Positions 23,793 to 33,187 of a stretch of 64,000 nt of DNA are shown one piece after another. The translations under genes were made by a program, and so were the position numbers. How positions within the stretch are numbered: position 1 is the stretch's first letter; every line of letters starts with the position of its first letter. The notes under the pieces are model-generated. The model was not told where the DNA came from. It ran no database searches and saw only the letters and a list, made by a program, of their open reading frames with translations. Source of the stretch: Symsagittifera roscoffensis (lineage: Eukaryota; Xenacoelomorpha; Acoela; Convolutidae); NCBI RefSeq assembly GCF_963678635.1, contig NC_087066.1, positions 24,601,012 through 24,665,011 of the forward strand. The letters run 5' to 3'.

Positions 23793-24473
23793 CACTTGTA
23801 AATTATATTTTCTCGTGTCGAGTTGCGTTTTCTTATTGAAGAAGCGTAACCCGTATCGATTTTAATTGAAAAGGACTTAAACACTTGTCATCTTCTTTTA
23901 TCATTATCACTTCCATATCTAGAAAATTCCAAGGATTTTGACTGGAATACGTAATGAATGGACTCCTGACTGTAACCTCGGTCACTATGATACTTTTGAC
24001 CTTCTGATTACCGCAAAAAAGTTAAAAACAGAAAATAAAAATTAAAAAAATAAAAAAAAATTTTGTAGTTAAGACTGCGTAAGCTGAATCCTACCCTCTG
24101 GACCTTTATATTGAAATGCTCGTTATTCTATAAGAGATTTTTAATAATCCTAGCCCTGCTCAAAAATCAATACAATGTAAAGAGGGATCAAAAGTCGCCT
24201 GAGGACTGCAAAATTATCCGAAAATTATCTAAAGGAGAATTTCAGTCGATTGCAAAGAACACGACAACTTTTTCAGACAATAGAAACATCTCTAAAACGG
24301 TCTCATTTGCGCCTGCCCAACGTTCAATCTTAGACCAAACAAAGCAACTCTGACCAACATATATCAGAAATACTTCAAGTAAATGTATAACATGTAAATT
24401 ATACATGTATAACGATGTATAATGAGCATGCGGAAACTGCAATATATATAACAAACTGCGATAAAGCCTGAAA
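23793..24473. other. flank upstream of the CR1-like LINE
   Basis: AT-rich sequence. A frame at 24111-24353 is open but has no recognised domain. From about 24360 to 24473 the sequence is very A/T-rich with ATGTATAA-type repeats, just before a TATA box, and may belong to the LINE's 5' region. Confidence 0.35.
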
Positions 24474-24480
24474 TATAAAA
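24474..24480 (+). promoter_or_regulatory. TATA box upstream of the CR1-like LINE
   Basis: TATAAAA lies about 138 bp before the ORF1 ATG and is followed by GGGGCGAAACTCCCC, a small potential hairpin with GGGG and CCCC arms. Position and sequence fit a core promoter inside the element's 5' UTR; no transcript evidence is available. Confidence 0.4.
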
Positions 24481-24531
24481 GGGGCGAAACTCCCCAGATC
24501 CATTGCTCTGAAACTTTTTCTACTACTCATA

Positions 24532-24565
24532 CGCTAGAAATTTAAAGATATTTAAATTTCTAGCG
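24532..24565. repeat. perfect 15-bp inverted repeat in the LINE 5' UTR
   Basis: CGCTAGAAATTTAAA at 24532-24546 and its exact reverse complement at 24551-24565 are separated by GATA. The arms would form a 15-bp hairpin in RNA about 55 nt before the ORF1 ATG. Confidence 0.85.
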
Positions 24566-24618
24566 ATCAGTCGGTTCATTTTAATGTCTTATTTTTAATT
24601 TCGCTTTTAATCGCCAAC

Positions 24619-25553
24619 ATGTTTGACCTCGATACTTTCCGAAATTTGAACGACGAATTGAAATACGAGCGTTATAAAGACTTGATCGAAAATGGTACTT
24701 ATTTTAAACGAATTATCGAAAACTTAACTGAATCAACGAAAGATGAAGAAAAAGGAAACAAATTTATTGATCTAGAAAATTTTAAAAACACGGGCAATTC
24801 GAAAATGCAGAAAACAAATTTGAAAATGAATGGAGCAAGATTGAAACTCGGAGCAGAAATCAGAACAAACGAAGCAAAAATAACCAAGAAAGCAAGAATA
24901 AACAAGTAATCAAAATACAAGCAATCAATGTTCAAGAAGAAAAATTCGACCAACAACGAAAACATTTATTTTTACGACGAGAAGGAGAATATTCTGGCCT
25001 ATTACTGGGAGACTCAAGTATTAACAGAATCAATGGGGAACAAATATCGGAAAATGTGTTGGCGAGAGGATTTGGTGGGCACAAAATTTCTGCATTGCTG
25101 GAACGCGTGAGAAACAGTAAATCGCGACATTTTAATTATGTAACTACGCTAATTGGAATAAATGACTGCCTCTCAAATGATTTCGACAGGAAGGAAGCCG
25201 TGAGTAGCTTAGAAAAACTAATTTATCTCGTGAATCATAAATTCTCCCCAGAAACAATTTCACTATGTACTGTAACTCCTTTAGGTGCTTTTAGAAAAGA
25301 TTTTAATCCAAATGTACAGAAGCTAAACAAGCAAATTCTTAATTTAGTACGGAATGTAAAGGACTTGGGCGAAGTAAAATTGGATATTTTAGACATAAAC
25401 AGAAATTTTAGTCAAAATACCGATGCGCTTAGCTCGGATGGTTTGCATCCTTCTGATGTGGTGTTGAAATTTTGGTGCAAAGTTTTAGAGATTCTTTCAG
25501 AGGTTCTGATTTTAATGCAAACACATGTGAGATTACAACCCGCCCCAGTATGA
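24619..25553 (+). pseudogene. LINE ORF1 with SGNH hydrolase (esterase) domain
   Basis: The ATG-started frame (24619-24909) encodes a Lys/Glu/Asn-rich N-terminus and stops. A second frame, open from about 24840 to 25553, continues with the esterase domain. SGNH blocks are visible: LLLGDSSIN (block I, nucleophile Ser), GFGGHKI (block II Gly), LIGINDC (block III, Asn) and DGLHPS (block V, Asp and His). ORF1 esterases of CR1-like elements bind lipid or membrane and assist retrotransposition, according to family knowledge. The frame change lies in an A-rich tract where indels are easy, so this copy is probably inactive. Confidence 0.8.
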
Positions 25554-25759
25554 AGCAAACCCAACAATCATCAAATTTAGATCCAAAAACGGCAGAAATG
25601 ATACAATTTTTCCAAAACGGTGCAAAATTCTTTAGGAAATACTAGTTTCGCATTTTTTCTTGGTGCAAACTTTGGCGATTATTTAATTTATTTAATTTAT
25701 TATGCTCAATATTAAATTCTGGTTGTTTTTGTACAATTTTTCTAATTTCCAAGGCTCAG

Positions 25760-28700
25760 ATGGAAAATATAGAAAAAACCATTGTTTACTGGGGCTATCT
25801 AAGCTGCCATCAAAAGATATTATCATCGAAATGTGGGATAAATGAGCGGAGAGCTACCACATCAACTCATCTTTTCCTTTTTGCGTTGTCACTGACCCAA
25901 AGTGGGGATGTTGAAAAAAACCCTGGTTCTATTGAAACCATTGAAACAGTCTACGGCATCTGCTCAAAAAATTGTGCAAATCTTAAATTTGTTCATATGA
26001 ATTTTCAAAGTATTATTAGAAAACGGATGCAATTGAAAAAATTTCTTGTTGATATCGGCGAAAATACAATTATAGGAATTTCCGAAACGTGGCTTAAAAA
26101 AGCAGATAGTGACAATTTATGGAATCTCCACCCTAGAACGCATGCGATGTTCAGATATGATAGGCAATCAGCGGTAAAAAAGAAAGGCGGTGGCGTTTTG
26201 TTATATATACCAGTCAAATTGGCTCCGAAATTGAGGCCTGATTTTAAATTATTTGATAAAGAAAAATATGAGTCAGTGTGGGTTGAGTGCAAATCTACAT
26301 TGAACATTTCCAGTAAAGAAAAAATGTTAGTTAATTTGTGTTATAATCCAAGCAGATCAAACTTTATTGATTTTTTGGAACAATTAACGCTTAAAATATA
26401 TAATACAATTTCAGTTTCTAATAAAATTACGCTTCTGGGTGATTATAACATAAAATATCTGGATAGCAAAGAAAAAGAAAAATTAGATTCTATAAATATT
26501 CCATATGGATTAAAGGTTTTTTGTCCGAACGATGAGACCAGAATTAGTTCCTCAACTAAAACTCTTAATGACTATATTATCAGTGACTATGAAACAAACG
26601 GCATTGAATTTTGTTTTGATACACCTTATAAAACCGACCATTTTGCTTCATTTATTTTGACGGATATAAAATGCGGCAAAAGTTTACCGAGGATAATTTC
26701 GACTTTCAATAAGAAAAATTATCAGAAAAATGAATTTTGCAATACACTCTCCGCTCTTCCTTGGTATCCCTTATTCAATGTACAGACGCAAAAAACATGT
26801 TCTCGACAATAATTTATTTAACTTCTAGTGCTCTTCAGCAACATGCTCCTATCGAAAGAAAATTTGTTCGTAATTTTAAACCAAAAAATGTGTTGAAAAC
26901 GGAATGGTTCAATTCAGAATGTCAGCAATTGTTGATTAAGAAACAGAATTCACTCAGATCATATCGCAGTCAAAGCACAAGCGATAATTGGCCGAAATAC
27001 CAGTTTTTACGTAATCAAATGAGCCAATTGATTAGAAGTAAACAACTCGATCATCCAAAAAATTGTTTTTCACTTCTCAGCACGTTCCAACAAAAATGGA
27101 AATATATTAACCAAGTTAGAGGTACATGTTCTAGCAACAATCGGATTACAGTTCTACGAAATTCCTTCAGTGAAATGATAACCCAAGACAAAAAAATTGC
27201 CAATCATTTAAATTATATTTTTTCAAACTTAGACGAATTTTTCGGCGCTAAAAAGCCTCCGATTTACAACACATCTGCCTCTGAATCTGAACATTTCCAT
27301 TTTCAACACATTACAGTGAAGCAATGCTTTGATATAGTTCGAAAAATCAATGTTAGAAAACCTCTCGGACCTTGTACCGTACCTGCTTGGGCAATCATTG
27401 ACTGTCAATCAGTTATAGTTACACATTTAACTTTTGTCATAAATACTTGCTTAGATGAGAACATTTTCCCGATCGAACTAAAAAAAGCACACATAACCCC
27501 TTTGTTTAAAAAAGATGACCCAAGAGATGCAAAAAATTATCGGCCAATATCAATAACTTGTGCTTTTTCTAAAATTTTTGAAAATCTTTTACATGCCCCA
27601 ATATCAGAACATCTTGACAAACTTCAAATAATGACACCATTTTAATTCGGATTTCGCAAAAACATTTCAACACAAGATGCTCTTGTTTATGTGACAGAAA
27701 GTATTCGAAATCAAATACATTCAAAAAAAATTGTACATGCAGCTTTATTAGATCTGTCCAAGGCTTTTGATTCTATTTCGCATGAAGTTTTAATTGAAAA
27801 AATGCTTCCTCCCGGTTTTTCAAATGGAGAAAATGCTTTAATTGCTAGCTTCCTAAACAAACGTATTCAAAGAGTAAACGTCAATGGAGGTGTCCCACAA
27901 GGAACGGTACTTGGTCCGTTGTTGTTCAATTTATATGTTAATGTCATACAAGAGCGATTATATGAAGGTTGTACTTTTGTTCAATATGCTGACAACTGTA
28001 TGGTTTTTTCCTCTTCTATAATTTCTGAGGATGTTTTGAATCGATTGCAAAAATCACTCAATAATCTAACGGAATTTTTTGCAGAGAACCAATTGAATCT
28101 GAATGCATCTAAATCGGAATTTATAACATTTTGTCAAAAAAACGATAGCAAAAATGTAGATACTGATACAATAGTAATTAATGGGCATTATGTAGCCAAA
28201 AAATCAGAATGCAAATATTTAGGCCTTATTCTTGATTCAAGTTTATCTTTTCATGCTCAAATCAAAACAATTCTCCAAAAAATGGCACAAGGAATTAAAA
28301 CTATAGATACAATTGGACAACAACTACCGACATTATCATTAGTTGCCTTGCTTCATTGTCTTGTTTTATCTCATTTAGATTATTCAGCAATATTTTTAAT
28401 ACAAATTAATGCTACTTTGATGCTATCTTTAGAGAAACAGTTGAACTGGGCGTTAAAAAAACATCTTTCATATCGAAATTTAAATCTTCTTCTCTTCTTC
28501 GCATTAGCAAATCGTTCATTGGAATCGAGAAATGAATTGAGTTAAAGTGTATCACATACTTATACCAATATCTTACAAACAAAAAGAAGGCTTTCAAAAT
28601 ACATTGAAACTACCGACTGCCAATTATAGGCTCAACAAAAGAACGAAACAAATTATTTTTGACAAACATTGTGCAACCGCTTCTCTACAAAAATCATTTT

Positions 28701-28867
28701 TTCATTTGACTTCTAAAAAACGGAATTCACTGCCCATAATTTTGCGCAATTTAGAAAAATCGAGAACAGGATTCAAGAAAAAATTGAAAGAATTTTCCGT
28801 GAGTGAATTGAGAAACAATCCAATATGTACAAATACAAATACGCGGCGTGATTTCCGTTTTTGCTAG
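25760..28867 (+). pseudogene. LINE ORF2: APE endonuclease and reverse transcriptase
   Basis: The first frame (25760-26812) has a 2A-like GDVEKNPGS near residue 57, then an APE endonuclease with MNFQSI, GISETWL, LLGDYNI and a terminal TDHFASF. The frame shifts between 26737 and 26812. The RT follows with PLFKKDDPRDAKNYRPIS, LLDLSKAFDSISH (motif A) and GVPQGTVLGPLLFNLY (motif B), but motif C reads YADN where YADD is expected, so the second catalytic Asp is missing. A TAA at 27643-27645 interrupts between motifs. A last fragment (28547-28867) in another frame is the C-terminal end. The 2A-like motif also lacks its final Pro. Confidence 0.9.
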
Positions 28868-29027
28868 TTCTATATGTTTTAATTTAGTTTAATTTTCCAG
28901 AGATTGTTTGACAGAGAATCTGTACATACTCTGTATATCCGCTGTATGTTTGGACTATCTATAAAATTGTTTGTAAAGTTAAAATACCAGCTCGTTCTTA
29001 ATTCTTAAAACTTTAATTATATAATTA
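28868..29027. other. junction between the two LINEs
   Basis: AT-rich sequence between the CR1-like ORF2 and the minus-strand LINE. No poly-A or simple repeat tail clearly marks the 3' end of the CR1-like element. Confidence 0.4.
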
Positions 29028-29095
29028 CCGAATACACAACAAACACCGAATACAAAACAAAACAAACACCGAATACAAAACAAACAACAAACAAA
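29028..29095 (-). repeat. three-copy repeat at the 3' end of the minus-strand LINE
   Basis: On the plus strand, units beginning CCGAATACA start at 29028, 29046 and 29069 and continue with AACAAACA-type sequence. In element orientation they are TGTATTCGG-containing units at the 3' terminus. Short 3'-terminal repeats are common in non-LTR elements. Confidence 0.7.
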
Positions 29096-29203
29096 TGTGG
29101 GATGAACCATTGAGGATTGAAAAGAGAGGGGGAATGCACTAACAGCAAAGGAACAAAGGAGCACCAGAATTGGGAAGGCATAAACGTAATAAACTGCACT
29201 AGA

Positions 29204-32200
29204 CTAGATGGCCCGACTGACAATCATAGTGGCGTTTCCTCTCATGAGGCACACTGAGAGGCTCTGGAGAAAGCGAACTGGGGCAACACGAGCGTCACGT
29301 GAACCAGAACGTCTGGCATCAGCGAGGATACCAACTGACTTGAGGGTTTTGATAGCTAAAGCGGACCAACCCCCGAGCGTTTCGACTGCTAACGGGAAAA
29401 AACTGATTCCTTGTTCCTCGCAGTTTTTCTCGTGTTTCAAAAATTTGCGGTCCTCAGCAACTTCCAGGGACGCCCCGGGGGTCTCCGCCGCACGAGAGAG
29501 AAGAGATAACTGCAGCGGGGATGTCACGGTGACGTCGAAAGCAGCTGGGAGACCAGCGCTCCAAGTAGGGACAAAAATATCGCCGGGTTTGGACCGTTCT
29601 CCAGGGATGAGGTTCCGTTGCTCCTTGATGGGGGCTAAAGAGGCAGCCGTGGTAGCATTGAAAATAATGTCGCGTAGTCTGTCGTGACGGGAGATCCGGC
29701 CACCACTCCCCCCACAAGCGACAGCGTGGTCCCCGAGGACGTCCAGAATGCCAGACGGACACGCGGGGCACCTACGAGCAGACGCGAACACAGGAAGACC
29801 AAGGCGGTATCTGACAGCAGCTTGGAACTCAGCAGGAAGCAGGTGCAGGCCAAGACCTTTAATGGGGACTGCGGTAAGCCAAGCGCCGGCGTAAGGCAGA
29901 GAGAGCGACTGAAGACGAGCTTGCTCGCGGGAATCGGGAAGAGACGAGAAGAAAGCGTTGTAGGTGGCCTTATCGAGTTTCTCTTGGAAAGCTTCTTGAG
30001 TAAAACCGGGAGTGTTAACGCTTCCAGACTGTTCACGGAAGTCGTTAGAGGCACGCAGGAACTCCGGCGTATCAGTGATGTCGCATTCGGTAAGAAACGA
30101 GACCAAATGAGCTGACTGACACGAAGACCCTAGGAAGGCAGGGATGTGTTGGTCGCGAGCTTGCCGGACGCCAAGTCCGCCATCTTTGATAGGCAGGGAA
30201 GACTGGGACCAGGCAAGATCAGGAACAGGTGAGCCAACTATGACAGAAAGAGCATCGCGGAGGAGTTCATCATAAACTTGCAGGGAAGCTGCGACAGGCT
30301 GAGAGGGCGGCTGAGTGCGAAGAGAGTACGTCAGCTTGGGAGCAGCAAGGCAAGTGCGAGTGATGCCAAGTGAGAGCTGGGGGTCATCAAGAAGAGGTAA
30401 CTTTTCAAGACATTTGGTGGCTTTCGAGATGCGTTTGTCCAGGACTTTAACTGAGAACTCAGTATCACCAATGGGGGCGCCAAGAAGCTCGAAGCCATTA
30501 GACGCTGCTCTCGGGATAGAAACGGGGATGGACGAGAACTCCACAGGGGCCCACAACTCACACTTACTGTGCTTGACTTTGAGGCCGAGATGCAAGCCGT
30601 TGGAAGTGATGAATTAGAGAGCCTTGAGCAAGGAGTCTTCGTCGCCGGCACAAATACCATCATCAAGGTACCAGCAGTTGAGGGTGAGACCGGGGACTTC
30701 CGACTTGAGAGATTCGACAAGAGAGTGCAGGGTGACCGCAAAAATGAGAGGCCCTAGCGGATCCCCCTGTTGAACTCCTTTCTCGCTGTTGAGAATGACA
30801 TCCTCGAACAGCAGACGACTGTGGTGACCGTAGGTAAACTCAACAAAGGCGGAGAGACCGGGAAGACGGTTGCGAACTTGAAGGAGGATCTCGGTGCGGT
30901 CTAGCGTGTTGAAAGCGTTCTCAAAATCCACTGTTAAGACGCCTTGGTGACCATGTTCCGAGCACTTTTTGACTGTCAGTTTAGTAGCGTGGACGATGGC
31001 TTCCGAGCCACCGCTGGTAGCGACTCCAAGCTGGTGAGGACACAGGAAATCACGAGCTTCAGCGTTGGCGGCTTTAGCAAGGCATTTAGCAGTGAGCCTT
31101 CGGAGCACTTCGCCGACCGCAATAGGCCGGACACCACCCTTGGGTTTAGTGGTGGCAAAGAGATTCGCACTGCACAGCCACGGAGAGAGACTAGAAGGGG
31201 CTTGCCCGGCAGCGATGATGTTAACAACCCTGTTGAGAGACTCTAACGTTCTGGCAGCAGTCTGAGGAGTGGGGCACTCAACGGCGTGAACAAAGTGCTC
31301 AGGAAACCAGCGCGAAGGACCGGCAGCAGTGCCGCTCGGGAAACTTTTGAGAGACTTATGAACGAACTCAGATTCGAATTGGTAGGTAAGAGGGGATTCA
31401 TCCCGGCCAGAAAAGACAGGAGGGTCAGCGGAAGGATGAAGACTGCGAAGGTCCTTAAGCGACTTGTCACTTTTGGACACGAGGCCATCAGAACACAGGG
31501 CTTTAGCTGCTCTGCCGAACTGACCGAGGCCTGCTAGCTCTTTGGCTCTGCGGACATTAAAGTCCGGAGAAGGTTTGCTGTTTTTCTTCGTTCGCTCTTT
31601 AGGTCTTTTGGTAGCGTTAGACCAGAGGTCCGAAATATTGCCCTCCTTCCAGGACTTGGTTCTTTGGCGAATGTCTCTGCAAATATTAGCGGCGTGAGAC
31701 TTGCCTCCGCGGCGAGGGGCTTTCAAGATACATTTGGGGAGCATGAGCAACCGAGTCCAGTTTTTCAGATTGTGCGGAGCGGTGGCGCAGTTGTCAAGGG
31801 CGTGACCAACAACCTCAGACCACTCGTTACGAAGAGAAATCGGAACGAACCGGACACTGTCAACTCTGGAAGACATGACGTCAGAAAGATCCGGCACAGC
31901 GCTTTCGGCGAGCTCAGCCGAGATCGTCATACTTGACATCGCTTGAGAGAGACCAGAGCTAACAGGAGCATCCCGAGAAGGAGAACTCGTTAAAGCGACA
32001 GCGATAGGACTGGAGACAGGAGACGCGAGAAGGCAAATAGGACCGCGAGAATTCCGGCCTATCGGAACATAACCATCAGGGAGCCGGAAAATTTGATCAA
32101 GGTTGACCCAGGAGTCAGAGCTTTTATTCCAACCACGAAAGTGAGCAAAGAAGCGATCGTTGTCAACTTTGAGGATAGAAGCATCATAGATACCGGAGGT

Positions 32201-32524
32201 TAGGTCCGAGATGGCAACAGACGACCCGACTAAGATCTCCGCGGCGTTAACAAATCTGGACAACTGAGTAGGGTCGACAGACGGACCAGGATTACTTTCA
32301 ATATCACCTGCGCATAAAAGAAGGAGCATAGAAATGTTATAAAACGACAACTTTGAGTTGAGTTTAAACTTGCGTGACCGCAGTTCTTGTCGTGATTGTG
32401 GATCAGGTTTCTCGCGAGCCAGCAGCAGCATGTGTGTAGATCCAACAGGGCTGTGACCGTTCTGCACACGGTTGAAAGCTAAAACCAGAAACACTGTCGA
32501 GAAGAAAGTGGCAAACAATTGCAT
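29204..32524 (-). pseudogene. LINE polyprotein: 2A, chromo barrel, RT, zinc finger, endonuclease
   Basis: From the ATG at 32524 the product has a hydrophobic N-terminus, a second hydrophobic run leading into GDIESNPGP (residues 73-81, a complete 2A-like ribosome-skipping consensus), then a chromo-barrel/Tudor-knot segment at about 112-150 (SILKVDNDRFFAHFRGWNK, SDSWV) like that of MRG15. The RT has KPKGGVRPIAVGEVLRRL, VDFENAFNTLD (motif A), GVQQGDPLGPLIFA (motif B) and WYLDDG (motif C). One TAA at 30614-30616 follows shortly after motif C; the same frame then continues for over 460 codons with GGLGVRQARDQHIPAF, a zinc finger CPAC...GDHAVAC, RISRH and a restriction-like endonuclease segment (KPGDIFVPTW, FDVTV). 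Confidence 0.9.
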
Positions 32525-32750
32525 GCCTAACGTAGGAGTGGTCTCACCCAGACGTAGAGATAACGAAGGCAGAAGGGGAGAGCCAGAGTCAAGATCGGGC
32601 TACGGGTTCCACACCAGGAGACCAGAAATCCAGTGCGGGGTCCAGACCAGATCGTGGATGGCACGCTACCTGAAGACCAGTGGTCCACTTCGGGCAGGTC
32701 AGGAAGTGTGCAACGTCCAGCCAGGTGATCACCAGCACATACCCATCTCA

Positions 32751-33170
32751 AACTATTTAATAAGTTTATCACAACAATTAGGCTAAAACTGATGTTTTTT
32801 TTAGTATCCGTAACTTCATATATTTTAATCAACCAATTTCTGAACTGTAACCGAACTTTTTTTGTTTTGTTTATTGCTTGTTTTCTGATGTTGTGTTTTT
32901 GTTTGATGTAACTAATGAGTTTTAACCAACTTTATTATTTACACTTTGCTATACTGATGCCTCGGCTTTTTACTGTATAGTATTTCAGGTGTTCTTTCTT
33001 CTTCTATTTATTGAGTGAATAATCTAAATGAGATATTAATTCATTCTTAGAATCACAAGCAGTATAAATCTCGGCTTAGGCAGTGTCACAATAGCGATCA
33101 GGAAATTTTGCGCGTGTTACGACGCTCTAATTTCGGTCTGTGTAGATATCCTTTTTGAGAGTTTGATAGG
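32751..33170. other. intergenic stretch between LINE and UFL1
   Basis: AT-rich DNA that should contain the UFL1 promoter. No TATA box at a convincing distance or other motif stands out. Confidence 0.4.
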
Positions 33171-33180
33171 GTGGTTTCAG
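33170..33180 (+). other. 3' splice acceptor just before the UFL1 start
   Basis: GGTGGTTTCAG ends 7 nt before the UFL1 ATG. UFL1 itself has no introns, so an acceptor here most simply serves a spliced leader or a distant 5'-UTR exon. Confidence 0.55.
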
Positions 33181-33187
33181 AAGCGAG

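Larger units (their letters stand above)
24474..28978 (+). mobile_element. CR1-like non-LTR retrotransposon (LINE), broken copy
   Basis: The element has a 5' UTR with a TATA box and hairpin, ORF1 with an SGNH-type esterase domain, ORF2 with an APE-type endonuclease and a reverse transcriptase, and a short AT-rich 3' end. Two ORFs with an esterase in ORF1 are typical of the CR1 and related clades. Frame changes and one stop codon disable ORF2. The exact 3' end and target-site duplication were not found. Confidence 0.85.
29028..32750 (-). mobile_element. RLE-type LINE with 2A and chromo-barrel domains, nearly intact
   Basis: One long ORF occupies most of the element, with a GC-richer 5' leader up to about 32750 and three short repeats at the 3' end. 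The composition is clearly more G/C-rich than the flanks, which fits a recent insertion. The ORF has a single stop codon, so the copy is young. I could not identify the target-site duplication. The post-RT zinc finger and endonuclease resemble those of the element at 22-24 kb. Confidence 0.85.

Noticed and set aside
29208-30115. Long plus-strand ORFs opposite the minus-strand LINE
   Set aside because: They are shadows of the intact minus-strand coding sequence, which has clear RT, zinc-finger and endonuclease motifs.
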